Assembly: GCF_000812875.1 (NCBI RefSeq)
Contig: NZ_JSYK01000003.1
Coordinates: 496,001-560,000, forward strand
Reading direction: 5' to 3'
Source of the DNA: Kaistella solincola
GTDB taxonomy: Bacteria > Bacteroidota > Bacteroidia > Flavobacteriales > Weeksellaceae
DNA length: 64,000 nt
The notes below the pieces were generated by a model. It was not told where the DNA came from. It saw only the letters and a program-made list of their open reading frames with translations, and did no database searches. Below, piece after piece: positions 1 through 8,456 of the stretch (positions are counted from its first letter, which is position 1; the number at the start of each line of letters is the position of its first letter). The position numbers and the translations under genes are program-made.

Positions 1-2
1 CC

Positions 3-1961
3 CAGTTTATGTGGGGATATAAACCGGAATCTAAAGACCCCAATAATTTAACGCTGTACGCGATCCGTGGAAATATCAACCAGAAAGCGCCGGTTGATGG
101 TGCTGTAGAATCTGCGCGTGTAAACTACGACGAAATGGGTAGAGTAGTTGTCGACATGCAGATGGACTCCAAAGGATCTAAAGACTGGAAAGCCATGACT
201 GCGAAAAACGTAAACAAATCTGTTGCGGTTACGCTGGATAATGTGGTGTACACCGCACCGAATGTAGTGAACGAAATTCCGAACGGAAGAACCCAAATTT
301 CCGGAAACTTTTCTCAGGAAGAAGCTCAGGATTTGGTGAATGTTTTAGATGCCGGGAAACTTCCTGCGAGCGCGAAAGTGGTTCAGGCAGAGGTGGTAGG
401 GCCATCACTTGGAGCAGAATCTGTAAGTGCGGGAATGTATTCATTCATCATCGCTTTCCTTATTATTATTTTATATATGTTGTTCTACTACGGTGGAGCC
501 GGTGTTTACGCGATTATTGCCATTTCCTTTAACCTGTTCTACCTGATGGGAATTATGGATTCGGTAGATGCCACGCTCACACTTCCCGGTATCGCAGGTA
601 TCGTGCTTTCCATGGCGATGTCCATAGATGCGAACGTAATTGTATATGAAAGAACCAAGGAGGAACTCTTTGCCGGAAAAAATATTCGTGAAGCTTATAA
701 TGAAGGTTTCAAATCCTCGCTTTCTGCGATTATCGACGGTAATATTACCTCACTGCTTACTGCGGTGGTTCTCTATATTTTCGGAACCGGACCTATTCAG
801 GGATTTGCGGTTACATTAGGAATCGGTATTATCCTTTCGATGTTTACGTGTGTACTTCTTACAAGAGTTCTTATTTTTAGCAGATTGGAAAAAGGAAAAA
901 CACTTTCAGTTTGGACTAAATTCAGTAAGAATATTTTTAGAAACTCATGGTTCGATTTCATTGGAAAAAGAAAATACGCTTATATTTTCTCCGGAATTCT
1001 AACCATAGTCTGTTTAGTTTCCATTTTCACGCAAGGGTTTAAATTTGGAGTAGATTTTCAGGGCGGAAGAAGTTATGTAGTACGATTTGTGGATCCGGTG
1101 GTGGCTGATGAGGCCGCTGTAAATTTAGAAAAACAATTTGTAGACGCAGAAGGGCAGAAAAATGCAGTCGACGTTAAAACATACGGAAATAGCAGCCAGC
1201 TGAAAATTACAACCGATTACAGGATTGATGAGGAGAGCCTCGAAGCTGATCAGGATGTAGAACGTAAACTCTTCGCTGGTCTCAAACCTTATCTCCCGAC
1301 CAATGCAAAGCTTAGCGAATTCAAAGATTCGGGTAGTAATTATGGAATTATCAACTCAGTGAAAGTAGGACCGACGGTGGCAGATGATATTAAATCAGGC
1401 GGAGTAATTGCTTTGCTGGTCGCACTTGCCGGTATTTTCCTTTACATTCTTTTGCGATTCAAAAGATGGCAGTTTTCTACAGGAGCTATTGCATCTTTAC
1501 TTCATGATGCCATCATAATTTTAGGAGTTTACTCACTTTTGAAAAACGTGATGCCATTCAATATGGAGATCAACCAGGATTTTATTGCAGCGATCTTAAC
1601 CGTACTAGGTTATTCCATCAATGATACTGTAATTATCTTCGACAGAATCCGGGAATATTTAGGTGAGAAAAAAGCGGTTACTCTTGAAGGTTTGTTTAAT
1701 GATTCCATCTCGAGTACATTAGGTAGAACCTTTAACACCGCCTTTATGACCTTCCTCGTTATTCTCGCTATTTTTGTCTTTGGTGGAGAAAATTTAAGAG
1801 GCTTTATGTTTGCGCTTCTGATCGGAGTCGGCTTTGGTACCTATTCCACCTGGTTTATTGCTTCTGCTGTATCTTATGATCTGCTTAAGAAAAAGGGTGT
1901 GGAAGGAACCAAGAAAAGTCTTATCGCTGAAAAACCTGTAGTGGTAGAAACTGGCGAGTAA
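3..1961 (+). CDS. secDF: Protein translocase SecDF, fused, 5'-truncated by the window edge
   Basis: Membrane subunit of the Sec translocon that uses the proton gradient to pull exported proteins across the inner membrane. The first codons lie outside the window; the visible part starts in the periplasmic region of SecD. The SecD membrane block carries the signature SIDANVIVYERTKEE. After it the SecF half begins at roughly residue 310 of the visible part, with a new membrane helix followed by GFKFGVDFQGG and, near the end, the SecF signature INDTVIIFDRIRE. SecD and SecF being one polypeptide is the usual flavobacterial arrangement. A strong terminator follows the stop codon. The reading frame is open to the window edge, so no start can be assigned. 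Identification is secure. Confidence 0.96.
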   Translation, partial: QFMWGYKPESKDPNNLTLYAIRGNINQKAPVDGAVESARVNYDEMGRVVVDMQMDSKGSKDWKAMTAKNVNKSVAVTLDNVVYTAPNVVNEIPNGRTQISGNFSQEEAQDLVNVLDAGKLPASAKVVQAEVVGPSLGAESVSAGMYSFIIAFLIIILYMLFYYGGAGVYAIIAISFNLFYLMGIMDSVDATLTLPGIAGIVLSMAMSIDANVIVYERTKEELFAGKNIREAYNEGFKSSLSAIIDGNITSLLTAVVLYIFGTGPIQGFAVTLGIGIILSMFTCVLLTRVLIFSRLEKGKTLSVWTKFSKNIFRNSWFDFIGKRKYAYIFSGILTIVCLVSIFTQGFKFGVDFQGGRSYVVRFVDPVVADEAAVNLEKQFVDAEGQKNAVDVKTYGNSSQLKITTDYRIDEESLEADQDVERKLFAGLKPYLPTNAKLSEFKDSGSNYGIINSVKVGPTVADDIKSGGVIALLVALAGIFLYILLRFKRWQFSTGAIASLLHDAIIILGVYSLLKNVMPFNMEINQDFIAAILTVLGYSINDTVIIFDRIREYLGEKKAVTLEGLFNDSISSTLGRTFNTAFMTFLVILAIFVFGGENLRGFMFALLIGVGFGTYSTWFIASAVSYDLLKKKGVEGTKKSLIAEKPVVVETGE

Positions 1962-1981
1962 TCTTAAATTTATTATATCTG

Positions 1982-2008
1982 AAGTCCTTCATCCGAAGGA
2001 CTTTTTTT
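1982..2008 (+). terminator. Rho-independent terminator after secDF
   Basis: Perfect 9-bp stem AAGTCCTTC/GAAGGACTT with an ATCC loop, followed by a T run, 20 bases after the secDF stop. Confidence 0.9.
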
Positions 2009-2058
2009 GCTTAAATAGCAGCCTATTTTTTCAAAAAAAAGCGATATTTACTTCCGCA

Positions 2059-3282
2059 ATGCAAAAAAAACAGAAATCTGCCGCAGTCGGTTTTATTTTT
2101 ATCACCCTCATCATCGATATTACGGGGTGGGGAATTGTCATTCCGGTCGTTCCGAAACTAATCCAGGAGCTCATCCATAATTCCGATCTCAGCGTTGCGT
2201 CGCAATATGGAGGTTGGTTAAGTTTTGCTTATGCGGGGACGCAGTTTATTTTTGCTTCAATTTTAGGCGGACTCAGCGATAAATTCGGCCGACGACCGAT
2301 TATTTTATTTTCGCTGCTCGGATTTTCAATAAATTTTTTGATTCAGGCATTAGCGCCTACCATTTTTTGGCTCTTTGTCGGCCGTATTTTTTCGGGTGTC
2401 ACCGGCGCCAGTATTACAACAGCGAGTGCTTATATTGCTGATGTTTCCACCGAAAAAGACCGCGCGAAAAATTTCGGCTTAATTGGTGCAGCTTTCGGTA
2501 TTGGCTTTATTGTGGGACCGGTAATCGGTGGTTTTCTCGGTCAGTACGGCGCGCGTGTGCCGTTTTATGCAGCTTCCATTTTGTGTTTGGTAAATTTCCT
2601 CTACGGCTGGTTTATTTTGCCCGAAAGTTTAGAAAAAAAAGACCGGCGAGAGTTCAACTGGCGCCGCGCAAATCCTGTCGGTTCGCTGTTGCAGCTTCGG
2701 AAACATCCGGAAATTCTAGGCTTAATTCTAACCTTGGTTTTTGTTTATATCGCCGGACACGCCGTGCAAACCAACTGGACCTTTTTTACCATGTATAAAT
2801 TCGGCTGGACCGAAAAAATCGTCGGACTTTCTCTCGGAGCAGTTGGTGTAATGGCGGCGCTGGTTCAGGGTTATTTAATTCGTTTCATTCAGCCGAAACT
2901 GGGCAATGAGCGAACCATAATTTACGGTTTGTCACTTTACGCAGTGGGAATGATACTTTTTGCTTTTGCCAGTGAAAGTTGGATGATGTTTGCATTTTTA
3001 GTTCCATATGGATTGGGTGGAATTGCAGGCCCGGCGCTACAGTCCGTTATTTCAGCACAGGTACCGAAAAACGAACAGGGCGAATTGCAGGGTGCTTTGG
3101 CGAGTTTGGTGAGTTTTACCGCGATAATCGGTCCGCCGTTGATGACGAATATTTTCTATTATTTCACGCACGACGATGCACCTTTTAAATTCGCCGGAGC
3201 TCCGTTTTTCCTCGGATTTATATTAATGTCCATAAGCGCTGTGATGGTTTATTATTTATTTGAAAGCAGAAAAAAGCTTTAA
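2059..3282 (+). CDS. MFS transporter, TCR/Tet-like drug exporter family
   Basis: A 407-residue major facilitator with about twelve hydrophobic segments. The N-terminal half shows the DHA1/TetA hallmarks: an acidic residue in the first helix ([16 protein letters not shown]), motif A between helices 2 and 3 ([11 protein letters not shown]), the [10 protein letters not shown] segment of helix 4, and antiporter motif C (GPVIGGFLG). This matches proton-coupled drug exporters of the TCR/Tet subfamily. The substrate cannot be told from sequence, and tetracycline resistance should not be assumed, because many chromosomal flavobacterial members of this group have no known role. It is a single-gene unit between the secDF terminator and tatA. 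The ATG at the given start lies shortly before the first membrane helix, as expected. Confidence 0.88.
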   Translation: MQKKQKSAAVGFIFITLIIDITGWGIVIPVVPKLIQELIHNSDLSVASQYGGWLSFAYAGTQFIFASILGGLSDKFGRRPIILFSLLGFSINFLIQALAPTIFWLFVGRIFSGVTGASITTASAYIADVSTEKDRAKNFGLIGAAFGIGFIVGPVIGGFLGQYGARVPFYAASILCLVNFLYGWFILPESLEKKDRREFNWRRANPVGSLLQLRKHPEILGLILTLVFVYIAGHAVQTNWTFFTMYKFGWTEKIVGLSLGAVGVMAALVQGYLIRFIQPKLGNERTIIYGLSLYAVGMILFAFASESWMMFAFLVPYGLGGIAGPALQSVISAQVPKNEQGELQGALASLVSFTAIIGPPLMTNIFYYFTHDDAPFKFAGAPFFLGFILMSISAVMVYYLFESRKKL

Positions 3283-3407
3283 ACAGCGGCAAATAAATTT
3301 CATTTTTTAAAAACTGAAAGCTTGGTTTTCCCGTAAATTCTTTAAAATTAAAAGCCTTAATTTTTGCAATAAAATTTAAAAATGAAATCAGATATCATAA
3401 TCTTTTG

Positions 3408-3415
3408 TAATTTTA
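3408..3415 (+). promoter_or_regulatory. Probable -7 element of tatA, 4 bases from the ATG
   Basis: TAATTTTA differs from the Bacteroidota -7 consensus TAnnTTTG only in the last base and ends 4 bases before the ATG. The same TAATTTTAC-N3-ATG arrangement recurs before the WbqC-like gene and the lipocalin-like gene. No clear -33 element was seen. Confidence 0.4.
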
Positions 3416-3419
3416 CGCC

Positions 3420-3743
3420 ATGGAATTAAGCTTAGGAGAAATGCTTATGATTGCGCTGGCAATCGTGGTTTTATTTGGTCCCGATAAGTTGCCGCAAATC
3501 GCGCGCGATCTTGGTCAGGGAGTTCGGAAAATGCGCGGCGCCGTGGAAGACGTGAAAACCGAAATTTTAAAAGAAACCGATAATCCTGTAGCCGAAATTA
3601 AGCGCGAGATCGATAAAGTTAAAAAAGCCGCTCAGGATTACAACCCGATGGCGGATTTACCGAAAGATACAAACGCTGTTCCTGCAGAACCAAAAATTAA
3701 CCTTGCTGACGACGATTCCCACGACGGACCGGTAAGCCGCTAA
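3420..3743 (+). CDS. tatA: Twin-arginine translocase subunit, TatA/TatE family
   Basis: Small Tat protein-export component of 107 residues that forms the conducting element for folded proteins. It shows the canonical layout: a single N-terminal membrane helix (residues 5-19), the hinge FGPDKLPQIARDLGQ, an amphipathic helix and a charged tail of about 60 residues. The length and FGP..LP hinge fit TatA/TatE; a TatB role cannot be excluded from sequence alone, as Bacteroidota often have TatA-type subunits only. No tatC is present in the window. The stop codon lies one base before the start of the PAP2 phosphatase gene, so the two are likely co-transcribed. The promoter element before it suggests a very short or absent leader. 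Confidence 0.9.
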   Translation: MELSLGEMLMIALAIVVLFGPDKLPQIARDLGQGVRKMRGAVEDVKTEILKETDNPVAEIKREIDKVKKAAQDYNPMADLPKDTNAVPAEPKINLADDDSHDGPVSR

Positions 3744-3744
3744 A

Positions 3745-4308
3745 ATGTACGAGCTTATTCAGCAAGATAGAAAACTGTTCTTGGAACTCAATAATTTGGG
3801 TTCCACTTCTTTCGACCAGTTTTGGATTATGATGTCTTCAACCTGGATTTGGGTACCGCTTTATGTCATATTTTTTTACCTTTTATTAAAAAATTTTTCC
3901 GTCCGAAATCTCGTATTTATTTTAATATTCGTCGCGCTTGGCGTTACGGTTTCCGATCAGCTGGCGGGAGTTTTTAAATCCGGAATTGGGCGTTTGCGGC
4001 CGTGTCACGATCCGGCATTTACAGGTTTAATGCGCGCCGTAAAATGTGGCGGAAAATTAGGTTTTTATTCCAGCCACGCTTCAAACACTTTTTTCATCGC
4101 TACTGTGATGAGTTTTCTACTTTCGAAAAAAATGCCCGTTTTGCCCTATATTTTATTCTTTTGGGCAGCCATGGTTTCTTTCAGCAGAATTTATTTGGGT
4201 GTACATTTTCCGATGGATATTTTAATGGGCGCTGCAGTGGGATTTTTACTCGGCGGTTTTTTCAGCACACTTTGTTTTAAAGTCATTCACCGCCAGAAAT
4301 CGGTTTAA
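3745..4308 (+). CDS. PAP2-superfamily lipid phosphatase
   Basis: A 187-residue membrane phosphatase. All three PAP2 motifs are visible: KSGIGRLRP (K-X6-RP type), YSSHASN (the PSGH-type motif with the catalytic His), and SRIYLGVHFPMD (SR-X5-H-X3-D, catalytic His). Five to six hydrophobic segments place the active site at the periplasmic face. Family members dephosphorylate undecaprenyl diphosphate, phosphatidylglycerol phosphate or lipid A; recycling of undecaprenyl carrier is the likeliest role but is inference. The gene follows tatA with a one-base gap. Its stop codon lies within the left arm of a dispersed palindromic element. Confidence 0.88.
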   Translation: MYELIQQDRKLFLELNNLGSTSFDQFWIMMSSTWIWVPLYVIFFYLLLKNFSVRNLVFILIFVALGVTVSDQLAGVFKSGIGRLRPCHDPAFTGLMRAVKCGGKLGFYSSHASNTFFIATVMSFLLSKKMPVLPYILFFWAAMVSFSRIYLGVHFPMDILMGAAVGFLLGGFFSTLCFKVIHRQKSV

Positions 4309-4336
4309 AAAATACCTGCTTTAACGGCAAATTTTT
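4307..4336. repeat. Dispersed interrupted palindrome (IP element), copy 1
   Basis: Short intergenic element with an A-rich left arm, GCT, a few A/T bases, GGC and a T-rich right arm (here CCTGCTTTAACGGCAAATTT). It overlaps the stop codon of the PAP2 gene and precedes polA. Related copies occur about eighteen times in the window. Confidence 0.6.
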
Positions 4337-4386
4337 CGGTTTTGATTAAATTTTCAGCACAGCGTAAGAGCGTTCTTTCTTTTTCC

Positions 4387-4394
4387 TATCTTTG
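4387..4394 (+). promoter_or_regulatory. -7 promoter element of polA
   Basis: TATCTTTG is a perfect match to TAnnTTTG and ends 5 bases before the polA ATG, predicting an essentially leaderless transcript. No -33 TTTG was found at the usual 19-21 bases. Confidence 0.55.
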
Positions 4395-4399
4395 CTTTT

Positions 4400-7225
4400 A
4401 TGTCAGAAAATAACGATAAAAGGCTTTTCCTCATTGATGCTTACGCGATGATTTTTCGCGGCTATTACGCGCTGATACGCAGTCCGCGTATTACAAGCAA
4501 AGGCCAGGATACTTCCGCAATTTTTGGTTTTACCAATTCTTTAATTGAACTTATCCGGCGCGAAAGACCTTCGCATTTAGCCGTGGTTTTTGATGTTGGT
4601 CAGGCAAGTGTCCGCACCAATGATTTTGCCGAATATAAAGCCAACCGAAACGAAACGCCGGAAGCCATAAAAACCGCGATTCCTTATATTCACCGCATTC
4701 TCGAAGCCATGCATGTGCCGATTCTTGGTCTGGAAGGTTATGAAGCAGATGACGTCATCGGAACCATCGCCTGCAAAGCTGAAAAAGAAGGTTATCAGAT
4801 CTTTATGGTAACGCCGGATAAAGATTTTGCACAATGCGTTACCGAAAATATTAAAATCTATAAACCGGGTTTAAAAGGCGCGGAATTTGAAATTCTGGGC
4901 GTTGAAGAAGTAAAAGCGAAATACGAAATCGAAGATCCGAAACAGGTCATCGATTTTCTCGCGATGATGGGCGACGCCGTTGATAATATTCCCGGTTTGG
5001 AAGGTGTTGGTGAGAAAACGGCTAAAAAATTCCTGAAAGAATACGGCAGCATCGAAAATCTTCTCGCAAATACGGCAGATTTAAAGGGTAAAATTAGAGA
5101 AAAAGTTGAAAATTCTGCGGAACGCGGTATTCTTTCCAAAAAATTAGCTACCATTATTTGCGACGCGCCCATTGATTTTCATGAAGAACAATATGATTTG
5201 GAAGAGCCTGATTTTGAAAAAGTTAAAGAAGTTTTCGATGAAATAGAATTCCGACGTTTATACGAAAATCTCTACCGCGCTTTCGCTCCAAAAACCGAAT
5301 TTGAGACGCAAAGCATTAGTCCCGTTCAGGCAAAAACGCAAAAAAGTGGAGAACAGTCCCTGCAGCTGGATTTATTCGCGAATTTCGAAGAATTGAATGA
5401 GGCGATGACCACCAAAGAAACAGCTGCGGATAATGATCATTTATACCAATATATAAATTTGGAAAAAGGGCAGTATTTGCTCGCAAAAAATTTGGTGGCA
5501 CAAAAAGCAGTTGCTTTTGATGTTGAAATTTCTTCGCTCAACGAAATGGAAGCAGAAATCATCGGCATCAGTTTTTCCTATCGAAAAGGTCTTGCGTATT
5601 ATGTTCCGCTTTCGAAAAACCGCGACGAAGCGTTGGAAACTTTGGAAATTTTCCGGCCTTTTTTCGAAAAAGAAGAAATTTTAAAAATCGCGCATCATCT
5701 GAAAGAAGATTATAAAATTCTGGAACTGTACGGTATTTCGGTGAAAGGCGCTATTTTCGATACGATGATTGCGCATTATTTGCTGAATCCGGACGGGCGC
5801 CACACCATGGATTATCTGGCGGAAATGTTCCTGAATTACAAACCGATTTTGCTGGAGTCTTTAATCGGAAAAAAAGGTAAAAATCAGGGAAGTTTCGATT
5901 CGCTTTCAATTGAAGAACAAACGCAATACGCTGCTGAAGATGCTGATCTGACCTTTCAGCTTTACCAACTTTTCGCACCACAGCTGAAAAAAGAAAATCT
6001 CGAAGATTTATTTTTTAAAGTGGAAATGCCTTTGATGAAAGTCCTGGCGGATATGGAACTTGCGGGAATTTCACTCGATAAAGATTGGCTGGAGCAGGAA
6101 AGTAAAGACCTTGAAAACGATTTGCGAATCCTCGAAAAAACGATTTTTGAAATGTCGGGTGAAGAATTTAACATGAACTCACCGAAACAGTTGGGCGAAG
6201 TTTTATTCGAAAAAATGCAGCTTGACCCGAAAGCTAAAAAAACAAAATCCGGTCAGTACGCAACCTCCGAGGATATTTTGCAAAAACTTGCCGCGAAGCA
6301 CGAAATAATTCCACATATATTAGAACACCGAACTTACCAGAAATTAAAATCCACTTATGTCGATGCTTTGCCTTTGCAAATTGACAAAGATGATAACCGG
6401 GTACACACCAATTTTTCGCAGACTACGGCCGCAACAGGACGATTGGCAAGTGTAAACCCAAATCTCCAGAACATTCCGATCCGGACGGTGCGCGGACAGC
6501 AAATTCGTGGCGCTTTTGTCGCCAATCCCGGAAACAAGATTATTGCAGCGGATTATTCTCAGATCGAATTGCGCTTAATTGCAGCGATTTCCGAGGAAGA
6601 AAATATGATTAAAGCGTTCAAGGACGGTGAAGATATTCATGCTTCAACCGCTTCCAAATTATTTGGTATTCCGTTGGAAGAAGTCACCAAAACGCAGCGT
6701 TCACAGGCAAAAACGGTGAATTTCGGAATCCTGTACGGTCAGGGCGCATTTGCTTTGGCGGAGCAAACCGGACTTTCCCGCAAGGAAGCCAAGGAAATGA
6801 TAGAATCATATTTTGAAACTTATCCGAACTTAAAAAAATACATGGGCGGACAGGTTGTAAAAGCGCAGGAAATGGGTTATGTGGAAACGATTCTGAATCG
6901 TAAACGACATTTAAAAGACATCAATTCCGCTAATTTTGTGGTAAAAGCACACGCTGAAAGAAATGCGGTGAACGCGCCAATTCAGGGCAGCGCTGCCGAT
7001 GTCATTAAATTAGCGATGATTAAAATCCACGAAGAACTTAAGAATCAAAATCTGAAAACCAGAATGTTGCTGCAGGTTCACGATGAGCTTGTTTTTGAAG
7101 CTCCGGAAGACGAGCTGGAAACTGTGACGGCTTTAATTAAAAACGAAATGGAAAATGCCTACCAAACCAGCGTGCCGCTTTTGGTGGAAGTTGGCGTGGG
7201 CGATAACTGGCTGGAAGCACATTAA
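4400..7225 (+). CDS. polA: DNA polymerase I
   Basis: Repair and Okazaki-fragment-processing DNA polymerase of 941 residues, the normal full length. In order: an N-terminal 5'-3' exonuclease/FEN domain (residues 1 to about 290, with DAYAMIFRGYYA and EADDVIG), a 3'-5' proofreading domain (about 340-550), and the family A polymerase domain. Proofreading residues appear intact: FDVE (DxE motif), the Asp of HHLKEDYKIL and YAAEDAD. Polymerase motif A is DYSQIELRL with D718, motif B is RSQAKTVNFGILYGQG, and motif C is QVHDELVF with D895. This is therefore a predicted fully active three-domain enzyme. The ATG is fixed by the promoter element immediately upstream. No intein or frameshift is seen. Confidence 0.97.
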   Translation: MSENNDKRLFLIDAYAMIFRGYYALIRSPRITSKGQDTSAIFGFTNSLIELIRRERPSHLAVVFDVGQASVRTNDFAEYKANRNETPEAIKTAIPYIHRILEAMHVPILGLEGYEADDVIGTIACKAEKEGYQIFMVTPDKDFAQCVTENIKIYKPGLKGAEFEILGVEEVKAKYEIEDPKQVIDFLAMMGDAVDNIPGLEGVGEKTAKKFLKEYGSIENLLANTADLKGKIREKVENSAERGILSKKLATIICDAPIDFHEEQYDLEEPDFEKVKEVFDEIEFRRLYENLYRAFAPKTEFETQSISPVQAKTQKSGEQSLQLDLFANFEELNEAMTTKETAADNDHLYQYINLEKGQYLLAKNLVAQKAVAFDVEISSLNEMEAEIIGISFSYRKGLAYYVPLSKNRDEALETLEIFRPFFEKEEILKIAHHLKEDYKILELYGISVKGAIFDTMIAHYLLNPDGRHTMDYLAEMFLNYKPILLESLIGKKGKNQGSFDSLSIEEQTQYAAEDADLTFQLYQLFAPQLKKENLEDLFFKVEMPLMKVLADMELAGISLDKDWLEQESKDLENDLRILEKTIFEMSGEEFNMNSPKQLGEVLFEKMQLDPKAKKTKSGQYATSEDILQKLAAKHEIIPHILEHRTYQKLKSTYVDALPLQIDKDDNRVHTNFSQTTAATGRLASVNPNLQNIPIRTVRGQQIRGAFVANPGNKIIAADYSQIELRLIAAISEEENMIKAFKDGEDIHASTASKLFGIPLEEVTKTQRSQAKTVNFGILYGQGAFALAEQTGLSRKEAKEMIESYFETYPNLKKYMGGQVVKAQEMGYVETILNRKRHLKDINSANFVVKAHAERNAVNAPIQGSAADVIKLAMIKIHEELKNQNLKTRMLLQVHDELVFEAPEDELETVTALIKNEMENAYQTSVPLLVEVGVGDNWLEAH

Positions 7226-7227
7226 AA

Positions 7228-7260
7228 TTGAATTTTCGAGCTTAAAGCACGGAATTTTTT
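7228..7260. repeat. IP element, copy 2
   Basis: TTTCGAGCTTAAAGCACGG followed by a T-rich right arm, directly after the polA stop codon. It is a divergent member of the family. Confidence 0.4.
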
Positions 7261-7305
7261 GATTATAAAAAGTAAATAAATTCTTCAAATTTAAATTCTG
7301 AAATT

Positions 7306-7575
7306 ATGAAAGCAGTAGTTCTTTATGAAAATCCGGAATCCAATATGGAGCAGTTTATGGAAGCTTTTCCGCGTCATCAGGCGGTGGAAGATGAGTTTGT
7401 AAAAGCCGGAAAAGTCCTCGGCATCGGTGTTTTTACAAATCCGGGTGAAGGTGCCATGGCGATTTTCGTAGACAGAAATTCTGCTGAAGAATTTGTAAGC
7501 CGCGACCCTTTCGCTGCGGAAGGTCATTACACCAAAGTCACCATCAGAGAGTGGGACGACGAAATGGCGAAGTAA
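7306..7575 (+). CDS. YciI-like (YCII-family) protein
   Basis: An 89-residue protein of the ferredoxin-like YCII fold. Typical features are the early His (FPRHQAVEDEF), the Gly-rich middle (GKVLGIGVFTNPGEGAM) and the conserved SRDPFAAEGHYTKVTIREW block, in which DPF and the nearby His are family hallmarks. The family is small, dimeric and mostly uncharacterised enzymatically. The stop codon TAA is immediately followed by the ATG of the glycosyltransferase gene, so the two are translationally adjacent. Function is unknown beyond the family assignment. Confidence 0.8.
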   Translation: MKAVVLYENPESNMEQFMEAFPRHQAVEDEFVKAGKVLGIGVFTNPGEGAMAIFVDRNSAEEFVSRDPFAAEGHYTKVTIREWDDEMAK

Positions 7576-8454
7576 ATGAGATTTCTGATTGTAATTCCCA
7601 CGCACAACGAAGAGAAAAATATTCTTTTCACCCTGAAATCACTGGAAAAACAGATTTTCCGGGATTTTTTCTGCGTGGTCGTGAACGACGGTTCCACCGA
7701 CAAAACGCGAGAAATCGTGCAGGAATTTATTCAGCAAAAGGAAAATTTTAAGCTTTTAAACTTAGAAAAATCACAACACGAACCAGGCGCAAAAGTGGTG
7801 CGCACTTTTAATAACGGTCTGGACAGCGTTGATATCAACGATTTTGAGATAATCTGCAAATTCGATGCGGATATTGTTTTTCCTGCAGATTATCTGCTGA
7901 GAATCAACAAAGTTTATGAAACACACCCGAAAGTGGGAATGGCTTCGGGCTTGGTGAAAATTAAAAAGGCGGTATTTGAAATCGCTTTGGCTTTTGATTT
8001 TAAAGATGAAAAACATCAGTGGAAATTTGAAAATCTGTCTTCAAAAAATCATGTCCGCGGACCGATAAAATCCTATCGGAAAGAATGTTTTCAGCAAATG
8101 AACGGTTTGCGGCCGGTGTTAGGTTGGGACAATATCGATGTGATGCTCGCGAAAAAAAACGGCTGGGAAACTTTTACAATCAAAGATTTGTGGGTGAAAC
8201 ATCTGCGGCCCACCGCATTTCAGTATAAAAACCAAAAAGCTGAAAAACTGGGCGAATATTTCTACAATATTGGTTTAAATTTGCCTTTGACCATAATTTC
8301 TTCCGGAAAATCAGCTTATAAGAACAAATCGGTTTCCGAATTTTTCACCACTTTAAATTCTTTTTTAAAGCAAAAAGGAAAAAAAAGCCTCTCGGAGGAG
8401 GAAATAAAATACATCAGAAAATTACGTTGGAACCAAATATTTCAAAGAAAATAA
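7576..8454 (+). CDS. Family 2 glycosyltransferase
   Basis: A 292-residue GT-A-fold glycosyltransferase without membrane segments. The N terminus shows the nucleotide-sugar fold (LIVIPTHNEE, VVVNDGSTDKT), and FDADIVFP provides a DxD-type metal site near residue 95. The C-terminal half is less conserved. It probably transfers a sugar to a cell-surface glycan or lipid acceptor; donor and acceptor are unknown. It starts directly after the YciI-like stop codon and is followed two bases later by the amidohydrolase start, forming a tight run with the following gene and the second glycosyltransferase-like gene. Confidence 0.85.
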   Translation: MRFLIVIPTHNEEKNILFTLKSLEKQIFRDFFCVVVNDGSTDKTREIVQEFIQQKENFKLLNLEKSQHEPGAKVVRTFNNGLDSVDINDFEIICKFDADIVFPADYLLRINKVYETHPKVGMASGLVKIKKAVFEIALAFDFKDEKHQWKFENLSSKNHVRGPIKSYRKECFQQMNGLRPVLGWDNIDVMLAKKNGWETFTIKDLWVKHLRPTAFQYKNQKAEKLGEYFYNIGLNLPLTIISSGKSAYKNKSVSEFFTTLNSFLKQKGKKSLSEEEIKYIRKLRWNQIFQRK

Positions 8455-8456
8455 AA

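Noticed and set aside
2059-3282. Tetracycline resistance determinant
   Set aside because: Only subfamily-level similarity to TetA-type exporters is visible; there is no tetR and no mobile context.
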